The translations under genes were made by a program, and so were the position numbers. From Pyrenochaeta sp. MPI-SDFR-AT-0127 (taxonomy: Eukaryota; Ascomycota; Dothideomycetes; Pleosporales; Cucurbitariaceae), in assembly GCA_020747015.1 (NCBI GenBank), contig JAGTJM010000028.1:124001-188000 (forward strand): DNA of 64,000 nt. Direction: 5' to 3'. Positions 33,347 to 44,957 of the stretch are shown here, piece after piece. The notes below the pieces were generated by a model, which was not told the origin of the DNA, did not search any database, and worked only from the letters and a program-made list of their open reading frames with translations. Within the stretch, counting starts at the first letter, position 1, and the number at the start of each line of letters is the position of its first letter.

Positions 33347-33765
33347 ATGGGCCATGTCTCCGGTATCAAATTCCTGCAAGATGCCTTGGAACTGATCGCG
33401 ACGGCATCGTCTCTCGCCCATTGCAAACTGCACCACAGGGTCAATCAAGGATAGTCTTCCAAAACTCAGATTACAACCCTGGAAGACCGTCAATTGTGCG
33501 CAAGGAAGGTGAGAGAAATTCGCTGCGACGTCTCTAAATCCCGGTGACTCATTCAATTACCTCTGTCCTAACGCGTGTAAGGATTGGTGAACGATCCTAA
33601 CTTTGCCAGTACAACGATGCTAACGTCGAAGTTCAGATGATCCAGAAGGTCCTTGATACTCTCTGGTATTTGCTTGATGACCTTGATGAAGCCGAGTGGA
33701 ACGCACCTATCATATGCCATCTATCTGTAGCATCAGTGAATGCGAGCCTCAGCAAGGTATTTTAA
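33347..33765 (+). pseudogene. Broken plus-strand ORF of unknown family
   Basis: Three successive coding-looking blocks on the plus strand are separated by stops or frame changes: MGHVSGIKFLQDALELIATA, then ITTLEDRQLCARKVREIRCD, then MIQKVLDTLWYLLDDLDEAE running to KVF-stop at 33765. The helical, charged character and same-strand order suggest one decayed gene. No family name is given. Confidence 0.4.
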
Positions 33766-34724
33766 ATTCCAGGGTAAAAATATCTACCATGCAACGCTTT
33801 GGAGTCTTCATGACGGCTACCAATAGATATAAGCGTCGAAACGGAAGAAATAGGAGAAATTGAAAATCACCATCATCCGAGTTTCCCAGATTGTGGGTGG
33901 GTATGAGACAACCTTATATTTAGTACGACTCAATTCAGTAACACCGGAATCTCTCCACTACGACTCGTAAGACCATCACGCTATGTGTACGACTTGGCCA
34001 CAAGCGGAAACCCTTGTCGTTCTCTGCCCTGCAATTACATCGGCCTGCCATACGTTTTCCAAGAAGTGGTTCGTTCGGGATACGTTGTCGATATGCTATA
34101 GTGCTCCATGAAGGCAAATTTGCCTGTTTAAACAGAGACCGGGCTGACGGACAAACGTTATCTTGCACATACCAAGACTAGCAACTTTGTGGATCTATGC
34201 GAACAAAAACCATTAAGTACATTACCCGACCCTAAAGAGCAGAAATATGGGTATCGGCGGAGTGTCTCCGGACTCAAATACGTATAGAGTGGTTGCTCCA
34301 CGTGGCTTGGACCGCATAACGAAACACTACCCTAGCACTTACATTTCGGCTCCAAGAATTCACAAAGTGTTTCATTCAACGGCTGCAGGTCCGCAATTCC
34401 AACTACTGGCCTCGTTGTGCGTCTCATTGGTAAGTTGGGGTGCTCGATGTTCTGGAAAAGAGGATCCCGGCACGGAAGCTTGAAGAGGCTAATATGCGCC
34501 AATGAAACAGCGGACCCAATACCTTGGCCAGTGCGATCGCAATATAATCCGGGGAAGAAATGATTCAAGCCCGGGGCGATCTTGCATTGTCACTCCGTGT
34601 CAAAAAAGGACTGGCGTGAACATGCCTCAAGGTATACAGTGGTACATATGCTGCGATATGCGAGGAGATCCCAGGGCATCGCAACTGTTCAACTCCCATT
34701 CCTGGAGCTGAAAGAACTGTCAAG
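33766..34724. other. Region upstream of the mannanase gene
   Basis: About 960 bp, no gene recognised. It presumably contains the promoter of the GH5 gene in its right end. Confidence 0.4.
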
Positions 34725-36039
34725 ATGCTTTACAACGCTGCCTCGCTTCTACTGTTGGCCTCCGGGGCTGCAGCTGCAGTAGCTGGCAAGAAGGTCCCTG
34801 CTGGCTTTGTCACCACCAACGGCAATGCCTTCAAGCTTGATGGGAAGGATTTCTACTTCGCTGGTAGCAATGCCTACTACTTCCCGTTCAATGACGTATG
34901 CATATGTCGATCAGCAAACTTGAACCCGCTGACAGTGATTAGCTTGCATCAGACGTTGAAGCCGGACTCTCTGCTGCGAAGAAGGCGGGACTGAATGTCT
35001 TCCGCACATGGGGCTTCAATGACAGGAACAGAACGACTATCACTGGTGGTCTGCCTCAGTACGGTGGAGAGGGTGCCGGGCCTAGCCCACATACCATGCA
35101 ATGGTGGAACAATGGCACCCAGGAGATTAATCTTGCACCATTCGACAAGGTTGTCGCTGCCGCAGAGAAGACTGGAATCAAGCTCATTGTCGCTCTGACA
35201 AACAATTGGGCCGATTATGGTGGTATGGATGTCTATACTGTGAATCTAGGCGGAAGGTACCACGATGATGTAAGCTACAGTCCCCACTGCGAAGATCCAG
35301 TATACCGGAGGCTAATATGAGACAGTTCTACCGACTCCCTGTCATCAAGAAAGCATACAAGAAATACGTAAAAGCTATTGTAAAGCGTTATGCTAAATCG
35401 CCCGCCATCATGGCATGGGAGCTGGCCAACGAGCCACGCTGTGGTGCAGATGGCACACGCAACCTGCCTCGCAGTGCCAACTGCACACCTGCCCTACTGA
35501 CAGGCTGGATTGATGAGATGAGCACATTCATCAAATCTGTTGACCCACATCATCTCGTTACCACTGGAAGCGAGGGTGGCTTCAACAGGGCCAGTGATGA
35601 TGGATTCTACAACGGACATGACGGCGGAGACTTTGACAAGGAACTTACACTTAAGAACATCGACTTCAACACTCTACATTCCTACCCCGATTGGTGGTCA
35701 AAGACTGTCGAGTGGACTAACCAATGGATTATTGACCATGCCGCTGCCGGACGCAAAGTTGGAAAGCCTGTTGTGCACGAAGAGTATGGCTGGCTCACAG
35801 ATGATAAGAGGCAAGAGTACTTGGGCAAGACGTCAAACATTACAAGAACTGAAGCACTCAGCTTATGGCAAGCTACCAGTCTAAAGGAAAAAATGCCGGA
35901 TATGTACTGGCAATTTGGATATGGAGGATACTCTTACGGAAAGAACCACAATGATGGTTTCACAATTTACCTCGAGGATGCCGAGGCCCAGCCTTTGATC
36001 TATCAGCACGCAGCTAAGGTCAATGCGCTCAACAAGTGA
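34725..36039 (+). CDS. Secreted endo-1,4-beta-mannanase, GH5 (subfamily 7 type)
   Basis: Cleaves internal beta-1,4-mannosidic bonds of plant mannans outside the cell. Three exons: 34725-34895, 34943-35269, 35326-36039, with introns of 47 and 56 nt at phase 0; 403 residues. The signal peptide is MLYNAASLLLLASGAAAA. The catalytic barrel starts about FVTTNGNAFKLDGKDFYFAG. Family signatures are GLNVFRTWGFND, MQWWNNGTQEINLAPFD, the acid/base Glu202 in WELANEPRC and the nucleophile Glu near 318-319 in HEEYGW. The segment HSYPDWWSKT forms the active-site wall. No cellulose-binding module is present at either end. All catalytic residues are intact. Gene context (other secreted proteins within 6 kb) fits a plant-tissue lifestyle. 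Confidence 0.94.
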
Positions 36040-36466
36040 GCCTTCTGTCGGATGGTTTTGCTACTACATCCACGACGGTCCTGAACAAACAACTTGACAG
36101 GTAAAAGTGTTTGTTTGCCACCGTAGGGCGATCTGGTCAAACTCAGCACATTGCTGATTTATCCATTGTCGTCCAAGTAAATACCAAACCACATTTCTTC
36201 ACAATGTATATATGTATCTATTTCATCCACGACGCAATCACTTATGGTCTCGTGTGACATTGTAGAGGCCGATGATCTGGAGCACAAGCACTACGGTCTC
36301 TGGCTGACTGGAACTCTAGGAAAGTTCTTCGTGACGCTTCGTTCAATCATTTACTCTATGCGCACACCTGAACTACTCCATTCGTCTCCATAGCCAACCT
36401 GAGCCCACAAACTTCTCGAATTCATCGTGCAACACACGAACAAAAGCCCTCTCGAACAAATCAAGC

Positions 36467-36902
36467 ATGTGTGGTTACACACGCATAGTCCACAGTGCAG
36501 CCACGCCTCATCAATACTCACAAACTTGGAGAGCATTGGCTCTGCGAGAACGCGAAACTGTTCCACTTGCGCCAGGGTATCGACGCCCCACCAGCACCTT
36601 GTTTTTTCAGTGAAGGGAGTGGCGAACCAATGATTGGCACTAACCACATTTTATTTGAGTACTGTTACGACTGTCGCGCGAAGCTGGAAGAAGACTTCCA
36701 GGCAAACGACGAGCTTGCGAGTGTACCAGAAATGGCTGGAGTGGACGAATACGACTGTCAAGATATCGATGATGCTCTCACTATCGTGCGACTCATACAA
36801 GAGAAAACTGCTCAGGCGAGCGACATTGTGAATGCTTTCGAGAATGCCTTTGCCAAAGCATCTCGTCTCCTGGGCAATATCATGCCTCCGGAACTTCTGT
36901 GA
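36467..36902 (+). pseudogene. Broken small Cys-containing ORF
   Basis: A plus-strand gene-like unit: an ATG with MCGYTRIVH, then a block in another frame (CSHASSILTNLESIG), then a third frame that runs open to a stop at 36902 (EHWLCENAKLFHLRQGIDAP, EYCYDCRAKLEEDF, DALTIVRLIQEKTAQASDIV). The blocks read as one protein with Cys-His and C-x2-C motifs but need two frame corrections, near 36492 and 36535. The last block has no ATG until about 36630. No splice-site pair restores it. It could be a recent pseudogene or contain sequencing indels. Confidence 0.45.
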
Positions 36903-37219
36903 TATCATTCGTACACCAGGTCCCAGCAAGTTGGGAGTCAAAGCGCAAACAAAGCGCAAACAAGGGATAGAGGAAAAAGTATTGTTCTGGGAAAAGAGAA
37001 AGAGAGATTCAGAGAAGAATCATTCATCATTTCCAGTGCCATAAAAGGGTAAACTGATTTACATGCAAGTCATTAACCCATAGAAACACTCCTCTAAGTT
37101 AAAAACACCCAGTGATGCCAAAAAAAAAGATTTGCTCCAGTGCTATGCCATGCGATGCAAAATGCATAAAAGTATGAGTTTGAAATAAACTTGAAATGTC
37201 TTGTCTTTTCACGTCCAGT
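36903..37219. other. 3' intergenic region
   Basis: About 320 bp, A-rich, directly downstream of the haspin gene stop on the minus strand. No gene. Confidence 0.5.
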
Positions 37220-39373
37220 CTAGCCAGCGACATCACCGACTCTGACCCACCGCTCCTCAAGCGCCAAGACAACCAGCTCCTTCACGCTGCCGAGCGCTTC
37301 TTGCCTTCCCAGCGCCACGGGACATAACAACTCGCTTACACGCTGCAGAACCTTGTACAATTTGACTGCTTTTTTCTTGATCTTTAGGTCATCGGCAGAC
37401 TCTCCATCGCTTCCGATGTTTTGCTTCAGCTGCTTTGCTGAGAGCTGGTCTGGTGTGCTGTTGTGATATTGCATGTGGTTCAAGAGTTTGTGTAGTAGAA
37501 AGTGTGCCCATACGAGGTTTGTCTTCGGATGAAACTTTCTCCACATATCCACATCCTCGCTGTCCGTGACTTTGGCCGCCTCAACTACTTCAGCTTTGGT
37601 GTGTTTTCTTGGTGAGCGGCGTGGCGGCTCTTCTTCGTCAAAGCGGATATGGGTATTTTTCCTCGGCGAACGGCGCGGCGTAGAGGGGGGTTCTATCACT
37701 GGAGCTGGGGTAGAAGCAGATTGCAAAGGGTTGTCATACAGTGCGGCGCCGCGCATGTAACGGTATATCTCATATTGGTATTCTTCGGATGGGTCGCCTT
37801 CGAAGAGAGCTGGGTCCTTGTTGAGGTCAAGGTAGGCGACATTTGTTTCAGAGATGGCCAAGTCGGATATTGACGAAGTGGACGAAGCCGAAACTGAGGA
37901 TGACGATCGCCGAGAGGGCACAGGTATGATGTCCGCACGGGAGAGTGTATAGTCAATAACGGTTGTTTCCAGTCCTGTGAAGCGCAACTTCCTCCGCAGT
38001 GGATCTTGAACCTCTGATTCCATGACGTCGCCTCCTGGCCGCGAAGACCGCACACAAATATTGCCCAGATGTAAATCTCGGTGCTCGAATCTGCATGCTT
38101 CTTCTGCTTTGGCCACGCTAAGGCACACTCCCCAGAATACATCCCAGACCTCCCAAATCGATGTCAGACCACCATACTCCATAATCTTCTCACAATCTGT
38201 ACCCGCGTCTTGCATCTCGATGACAGCCCATAATTGAGTATCATCATAGCTGATCCTTTTGCTCGGGTCAGGGAACTCGCTCTTCTTGCCCCGTGGTCTT
38301 GACTTGTTCCAGGCTGTCCATGCTTTGTTGAACGACGGAGAAGGTCTGCCTTGAACGATAGTGAGGTCGCGAAAGACGGTGAAGCCAGGAATGTAATTGA
38401 GATTCTGGAGGAGCTTTACCTCTGAAAGAACATCCGCAACTTGAGACTTCCACACGTCATTCTCTTCCCGCTCAGCCATCTCTTTGGCTACTTGTCCTTC
38501 TCGATCTCTTACGGCTCGGGTTTGTAGCTGGCATGGTAGGGGTGCCTCTGGTGGGGTCTTTAATGCGACGACTTTCAACACAGACTCTTCTCTAATTCCA
38601 TTGATCTCCGATGTCGCTGATAGACGGTATACCTCCGAAAACGAAGCTTCCGCGATCTTGGTAATCTCAAAATGAGGTTCCAACTCAGCAGACCAGTCCT
38701 CGAATGGAATGACCTTCTTCCTATCGCTGAGCGACAGCAGCGGTGATGCGTATGCGGTGTAAATGTCATCAGGCTCAGGTGTTGACTCTGGGGTAGGTAA
38801 CTGCAATTTTCGCTGTGGGGATGCTGATTTTGACTTTGCTTTGCCCACAGGTTTTCGTATTGGTACATCTGTTTGAAGGGTTGCTGGACAGCTTCCTTCA
38901 TTTACGGCGTTTGCATCCCGATTCTCAAGCGCTTTCCGTGGTCTACTAGCCTTTTTCCGTGGCACAACCTCCTCTTGCGCTGCACACTCAATCGTCAAAG
39001 CCCTCATATCCAGTTCTAGATCATCACCAGCCGATGAAGTATTCTCTTTCGCTTTGCCTGCCTTGCAAGAACCCGTCAGTTTTCGCGACTTGCCCTTCTT
39101 CACCACAGCCTCCTCTTCCGCACATTGCGTTTGAATTTGCTCTACCTGCAAATTCTCTAGTCCCTTCCCCAGCGATTTAACTTCATCTTCCGTCTCCTCG
39201 ACCTCTGCCGCATCTTCAAGCTGTTGGCGTAAATTGCTCTTCACAACGCTAACCACACTCATCCTCTGCTTTTCTCCCCGCACAACATCCTTCTCGGGCG
39301 ATAGGAACTTTGTAAAACTCGGTTGGTGCTGTGCAACTGGTCTCTTCTTGCCGTACACAATTTTTGGCGGCAT
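37220..39373 (-). CDS. Haspin-type serine/threonine kinase
   Basis: Atypical nuclear kinase that phosphorylates histone H3 on Thr3 in mitosis to recruit the chromosomal passenger complex. Single exon, 717 residues. The N-terminal about 220 residues are Lys/Glu/Ser-rich and disordered. The kinase domain starts at PFEDWSAELEPHFEITKI, with a glycine-poor loop AEASFSEVYR and the VAIK-like Lys in SVLKVVAL. The catalytic motif EHRDLHLGNICV (around residue 430) and the haspin-specific DYT in place of DFG (TVIDYTLSRA, about 471) are both present. Typical haspin features LWAVIEMQDAGTDCE and EIYRYMR follow. Disordered inserts with SPRK repeats lie near residue 590. The start MPPKIVYGKKR is the first ATG of the frame and fits fungal haspins. 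Confidence 0.92.
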   Translation of the reverse strand: MPPKIVYGKKRPVAQHQPSFTKFLSPEKDVVRGEKQRMSVVSVVKSNLRQQLEDAAEVEETEDEVKSLGKGLENLQVEQIQTQCAEEEAVVKKGKSRKLTGSCKAGKAKENTSSAGDDLELDMRALTIECAAQEEVVPRKKASRPRKALENRDANAVNEGSCPATLQTDVPIRKPVGKAKSKSASPQRKLQLPTPESTPEPDDIYTAYASPLLSLSDRKKVIPFEDWSAELEPHFEITKIAEASFSEVYRLSATSEINGIREESVLKVVALKTPPEAPLPCQLQTRAVRDREGQVAKEMAEREENDVWKSQVADVLSEVKLLQNLNYIPGFTVFRDLTIVQGRPSPSFNKAWTAWNKSRPRGKKSEFPDPSKRISYDDTQLWAVIEMQDAGTDCEKIMEYGGLTSIWEVWDVFWGVCLSVAKAEEACRFEHRDLHLGNICVRSSRPGGDVMESEVQDPLRRKLRFTGLETTVIDYTLSRADIIPVPSRRSSSSVSASSTSSISDLAISETNVAYLDLNKDPALFEGDPSEEYQYEIYRYMRGAALYDNPLQSASTPAPVIEPPSTPRRSPRKNTHIRFDEEEPPRRSPRKHTKAEVVEAAKVTDSEDVDMWRKFHPKTNLVWAHFLLHKLLNHMQYHNSTPDQLSAKQLKQNIGSDGESADDLKIKKKAVKLYKVLQRVSELLCPVALGRQEALGSVKELVVLALEERWVRVGDVAG

Positions 39374-40032
39374 TTTGGGCGTCTGAATGAGCGGCGATGC
39401 TGGTTGGCGATGCGTCGAAGTGCCATCTGGAGGGCCAGGGTCTGTTTACGAAGACCCACTTTTGGTAAGTCTAAGCGAGGTTGTTGGGGTAACCACAACA
39501 TTTTGGGCTTGGGCACGAACTTTCGTATGACGTCGAAAGGAACTTTCACATAGGTGGAGGACGTATGGTTTTCACTGGTTCCGCACAATTACATTACTGT
39601 CTGTACTCCTCCTCTGTCGTACGCCTTCAGCTAATCGCGCTCGCTCATACCTGAGCTGCCACACTCCAAGATGCAAAAGACGTCTCTAAAACTAAGCCGT
39701 CAAATCGTGTACGTGTAATGAAGGTCACCATAGACGCCCTTCTATGCCGAGAAAATTACAAGAAACATACACACCCTGCCCAAAAGACCCGCAACGGGCG
39801 GATGCAAGGTGATGTCGAACGCTGGAAAACGCTAACAAGCAGAAGACTGACGTATGAAAATCCATGCAATGCAAAATATAGGCCCATGGGAAGGGTCTTT
39901 GGAAATGTTGTGTCAATTTACAACCGAGAGACTTTTAGGAAAGGTAGGTGGCTGGTGGAGAATGGTGGTTCGTGATGATGTGTGTGGAGAGGAATAGGGA
40001 GAGCAAGTCGGAGAAGAGTAGGCTCGCGGCGC
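39374..40032. other. Upstream region of haspin gene
   Basis: About 660 bp between two minus-strand genes. No gene seen; it holds the haspin promoter and the SSK1 3' region. Confidence 0.5.
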
Positions 40033-42454
40033 CTAGTTGCTGCCACTGTCAACCTCTGGCGGTGGTGTCTCCGTCTCCTCTGTTAATACAGGCTGCGGGA
40101 CAACGCTCAGACTTTTGCGCTTATTCTTCCGTTCGCGTTCTCTCTCTTTGGCATCTTCGTCTTTCTTCACGCCGTTTGTCTCCGGCGGATTAGTCGCCGC
40201 CGTTGGACTGAGATTGGTCGACTTTTTCGACGGGGCGATGCTCGCGTAGCTCACAGAGAGTTTCGAAGTCGAGTCGTTGTTCTCGGACTTGTCGGCGAAA
40301 TCCTTCCATTTGCGCCAACCGTCAAAGTCGATGAGGGCTTGCATGCAGCCCCATTCTTTGACTTTACGCTCAAGCCAGACAAAGTTGACAGGCTGTTGAC
40401 TCATGTTAGCGAATGCGTAGAGGAGAGAAATAGTCGCAGCTTACCTTCGTTAAGAAATCGTTACAGCCAGCCGCTAGAGCCTCGTGCCTGTCACTCTGCA
40501 GTGAACTGGCCGTGAGCGCAACAATGATGACAGGGCTCTTGAACAGGCCCTTGTCGCCCAGCCGGTCATCCTCTACCAACTCGTCCTGGGGCTTCGCATG
40601 TTCACCCAATCTGGTGTTGGGTGCCTCGTTGCTCCCGCTGCTGAAGACGCCAATGTTGTTGACTCGTTCTAGCCGCCTGATCTCTTTGGTGGCCTCCAGA
40701 CCGTTCATGACGGGCAGTTGAATGTCCATGAGCACCAAATGAAAGCCACCAGCCTTCCACTTTGTCACGGCTTCCTTTCCATTCATCGCTCGCTGCCATC
40801 TGACTTTTAAACGCTGCATGAAGGCTCCCAAGACTCGCAAATTGATAATGTTGTCCTCCACAATAAGCACATTGATGGGCGGCACTGAGCCATCCAACAG
40901 GCCAGCCGGCAAGCTTGGTTGTTCGAGGGGCAGCTTTTTTCGCTTCTTCTTGGTAATGTTGGGTTGGGGCGACGAGACGCGGGGTGTAGAGGGGTTCGAT
41001 GTTTGCAGCGTCTGCTGGCGGATTACAGGATCCACTGGGGCAGGAGGCGTGGGTATTGGGTTGTTCGACGTAGCAGAGTTCTTGGCCTCGGATGCAGACG
41101 AGTCATGGCGTGGACGGTTTGGGGGACGAGTAGAAGTGGCCGAGGAGGGAATGCCACCAGCCATTGTGGTCGGTGAGGCGGTGTTGTGCCTCGGGTACTT
41201 GGGTCGGTGAGTATGCAACGGGCCTCTTCTTGTGCCGCCAGGGGACGGTAGCGGGGGTAGCTGGCCGGTGTTGATGACGGCTATGGAGTGGGGAGCATGG
41301 CTCAATGGGATTCGAGCGTCATGCAGGCTTGCGCCTAGGGCAGCTGGGGAGGGGTTGATTACAGGCATGGGAGGGAAGTACTCTGTCTGGTGGCTTGTGG
41401 AATCGTCGTGATGAGCGTAGTAGAGCGGAACTCGCGGCGAGGGCTTGGGCGTTCTTCGCTGGGGCACATCGATAATGAGGGCCTCGGTGACAGCCTGGCC
41501 GCCGGGAAAGTAGGCGTCAATTGTCCTGCACATCTCCTCCTCAGGCCCCAGCGTCCTGTCCTGGCCCCGCTGAGCATCTCGCGGCACGATGCGCAGGGTG
41601 ACGTCTGGCGAGTCGAAGCTCCTGCCCAGCGAGTTTGCGTACTTTTTAAGAATCATCTCGCGCACATCGTCGACCAGGTCGTCCTCGCGGATCTGGACGA
41701 GCGTGGCCGAGGCATTGGGCCGCTTGACCCAGATCTTGCGGTGCAGCATGCCGGCGTTGAAGGTTGCAGGAGCGCCGCCAAAGTAGTGGGTGGCCGTGGG
41801 AGGGCCCGTTGCCAGGGCAGCCTGGGGGATGTCGGGGGCGAGCAGGGTCTTGATTAGGCGTGCATCGGTGTTGGCAATGACGGATTGGCGGCGGATGAAG
41901 CCTGGTGGGGTGGTTTTGGAGGTTGTGGTCGCGGGGAGAGGCGATGGTTGTTCGGCGTCGCTAGGCTCAGTAGGCGCAGCAGACGACAGCGACGGCTCCG
42001 GCACGTGGCGGTCGAGATCGGCCGAGTGCACTGCAGCGGGGTGGAGGGGAGTGGGCTCCTCGAGGGTGACGGCGGGACAGGCGGCGGGGACGTTGGCCGA
42101 CGAGGTGTCGCGGGCGCTGGTGCTGGTGCTGGTGCGCGTGTACTGCGAGTGTCGCGAATGTCGATCCCGCGAGGTCAAGCTCGCAGAAGGCTCGGCTCGA
42201 CTCTCGGTGGCAGTTCCTAGCACCTCGGACCTCACCAAGCGCGCATCTGCGGTGCTGTCGTCCAGGACATGGGCGCTGGACACCTCAGGCAGCTTGGAGA
42301 GCGAGATGCTCTTGCGGATGGTGCTCGCTGGCTTGGTGGGCGCCCGGTCGCTGCCCGCCGACGAGGCCACGGAGCGCGTCGTTGTCGACGTGGCGCTGCT
42401 CCGGCGCAGGAACTTGGAGCGCGCATTGTGCAGCCGCGTCTTGATGTTGCTCAT
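40033..42454 (-). CDS. SSK1: Ssk1 response regulator of the HOG stress pathway
   Basis: Cytosolic receiver protein that takes phosphate from the His-kinase/Ypd1 relay; unphosphorylated, it activates the Ssk2-type MAPKKK and the Hog1/SakA cascade. Two exons (42454-40445, 40392-40033) with a 52-nt phase-0 intron give 789 residues. A long Ser/Thr/Pro-rich N-terminus contains a conserved Ssk1 block (KIWVKRPNASATLVQIREDD, VTLRIVPRDAQRGQDRTLGP). The receiver domain is near residues 520-690: NVLIVEDNIINLRVLG (acidic pocket), phospho-acceptor Asp in LVLMDIQLPVMNGLEATKEI, Thr in IIVALTASS and Lys at the exon junction FLTK. The receiver is interrupted by a Ssk1-typical insert (GVFSSGSNEAPNTRLGEH). The C-terminal exon is Ser/Lys-rich. 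Confidence 0.94.
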
Positions 42455-44549
42455 GCCCGCGACGAGCTGCTGACGACGGGCATGCAGTCGCTGGGGGAAG
42501 CTCAGCGAGGCCGTTGCGGATGGGAGCGAAAAAAGTGACTCCAGGAGACCAGTCCGCGGAGGTGTGGCGCAGAAACGGAGCTATTGGGCAGACTCAACGG
42601 TCATCCGCTGCCGATACTGGAGGGGGGACGGGACCGTGACGCGAGTGCACACACACACAAAGGAAAGCGACCAGATGTTCCGGTAAAGAGCGTATGGGGG
42701 TCAAGATATACTAAGAGACAAACGACGCAGAAAAAAAGAAAGCGGTGGTGTTGTTCGTCCGCAAGCAAGTCTGGAGCAGCATCCCATGTCCAATCTCCAA
42801 GGCGCTTGGGTGAAGGATAGCTAATGAGGCTACCGTGCTCGCGCTGGCTTGATAAATGCACGCCCACCCCCTCTCTCTCCCTCTCTTGCAAGCACTCGAG
42901 TGCGTCAATTGCCCAACTTGCCACCTGCCCAGCATACGCACGCGTCAGCTCTTGCTCTGTTGCACCGTGGGAGAGTCTAACCTGCAGCGAAAACGTGTCT
43001 CACGGGCGTCGGTGTGCATGTGTCGGTTTCACTGATTGCAGCTCGCGGATTGTCGACGAGCCCACGACCGCAGGCACACCCTAGCATGCCGTCCAGACAG
43101 GTCATACTCGGTCGTCTTCAACTGGGGTCTTCTACACTCCTATTTGGTCCACTTGCCTTGGGCCTACGCGCTCTTGCGCCGGCCTAGCCAGCTTCATTTC
43201 CCCATGCCATCTCACCTGCAGTACATTTGCCACAAGCTCTGATAAACCTGATATATGCCCAAAACCCTGCTTGTTCGCCGCCACCTGTGGCTGATGGCCG
43301 GTCGAGCTAATGTAGCTTGGCCGGTAGCCGATGGCTTGTGAATCCAGCCCTGAGAGCCGCTATTCGCTGCACCAAGATGCATGTCGTGTCACAGAACCGC
43401 TGCCGAACTGCCACCCTCGTGCTGCCGTTGTGCCACTACTGCGCTTCTCCCTCACCACAACCGACAAACAAACCCTTCCACATCCGTTGATCGTCCAAGA
43501 CGATATCTTTGCTTGACCTTCTCCGCCAGCAAACCTCGGAGTTGTTTGGCATACCATCATTGCTGCTATTGTCTATCAATTGCCAAAAGCGGACTTTCCT
43601 CCACTTCACACATGCACCGCAGTCCATAAACAGCCTTCAATTTGACAATGCACATCTAACCTGCCAGTACTGTGAATCACGACGCCGGCTTTCACGCCCG
43701 ATGCCCGGGCGTGTCGCAAGGTTACTGCACCCGCTTGATCGACTTTAGTCAACAGTCTTAGATCGCATACCCACTAGATGTTCTGCTTTGGGAACTAGCT
43801 GGCTGAACGACATAGACATGGAAAACGTACACTACCAATGTGACCTCTGTTGCACCAAGCACGCCATATTGCACCGACAGCTCACACGATACATATGCTG
43901 AAGAGACGGACAGGGGTGGGCGATTGAGCGCTATGCTAGAGTACTACACTCTCAACATCACACTGCAAACATGCAATCATTCAGGTGGTCATCCATTATA
44001 TTCCGTTCTCAGCACGGCTACGACAGCTGCTTGAATAACACATGCACAGATATGATTAACATGACCAGTTTGCTGGGTTCACAGCATGCAGCGTCAAAGA
44101 AAAGAGTCATGATGCTTCCAGCCTTACTTCAATTTGTACATCCTCTTTGCACCCAAGATCTTCACAGCGAGTATGTCATGTCCACAATCAGCATTCAGTC
44201 CGTGTATGGTTTCGGTGGCCTTCCGCCAGTCCCTTCCCAGGAAAAAAGTACACAATCTCAGTCTAATCACTACCCTGCATCTCTACTTCCTCAATATCCA
44301 GTGTTTATTCTTCAGCCACTATTCCGTGCAACCCACTACGCACCATTATCAATCACCATTGCCGCTCCCTTCACCCAAAATCCCTTGATACCATTCAAAG
44401 GGAAAAGATCAAGCATTAGCAAGACTGCCATATTCTCCAAACCCTCACTCTTACCTCCACTCTCTTCCAGTTCTCCTTCTTTCCCTTACCACACAGCACT
44501 AGCACCACCCAACACAACCCCTCTCCCATCCCCGACATACCTCACCACA
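42455..44549. other. Intergenic region upstream of SSK1
   Basis: 2.1 kb. No gene recognised. The left end (42.46-42.9 kb) is the SSK1 promoter/leader. The right end (44.25-44.55 kb) is strongly CT-rich, like a leader for the small gene that follows. Confidence 0.45.
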
Positions 44550-44957
44550 ATGCCCACCCCCTCCTCCCCACCACACACTCGCAGAACCACATTCCCGTCT
44601 CCACTCCCGCTCCACCCACCGACTCCACAAAGCCCACACGCACCTACCCAGTTTCCCCCGTGCCCAACACGGGCCCGCACCCCCGCGGAGCACACCCTTC
44701 TGACATGTCTGAAATGCCAAACCACTACCGGGACACACGTGCTTCATGCCGACCAGCAGATTCCCACGTGTGCAGCGTGTTTCGCCCAGTTCAGCAGAAG
44801 CGTGGAGTCTGAGCAGTTAACTTGCTTTCCTGAGATCTTGGGGGAACACGGGGATTCGTTTGCGATGCAGGGGCGAGAAGAAACCGCTGAGCAGCGAGGA
44901 GTGATGGGTGTGTATGTATGCATTGTGCAGTTTGTAAGGAGGTTCTGGTACCGGTAG
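44550..44957 (+). CDS. Small hypothetical protein with paired CxxC motifs
   Basis: 135 residues from an ATG in a good context (CACAATGCCC) that follows about 250 bp of CT-rich leader-like sequence. The N-terminal half is Ser/Thr/Pro/His-rich. It then has TCLKCQTTTGTHVL and IPTCAACFAQFSR: two C-x2-C pairs 18 residues apart, a spacing compatible with one zinc site. The C-terminus is EQRGVMGVYVCIVQFVRRFW. The frame is open upstream without ATG in context. No family is known to me. The low-complexity first half makes a chance ORF possible. Confidence 0.45.
   Translation: MPTPSSPPHTRRTTFPSPLPLHPPTPQSPHAPTQFPPCPTRARTPAEHTLLTCLKCQTTTGTHVLHADQQIPTCAACFAQFSRSVESEQLTCFPEILGEHGDSFAMQGREETAEQRGVMGVYVCIVQFVRRFWYR

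Noticed and set aside
25882..36039. Secondary-metabolite gene cluster
   Set aside because: No polyketide synthase, peptide synthetase, terpene cyclase or tailoring enzymes are present.
41390..42538. Long plus-strand open frames opposite SSK1 exon 1
   Set aside because: They are the antisense of a well-supported gene in GC-rich low-complexity sequence; they have no domains or leader.
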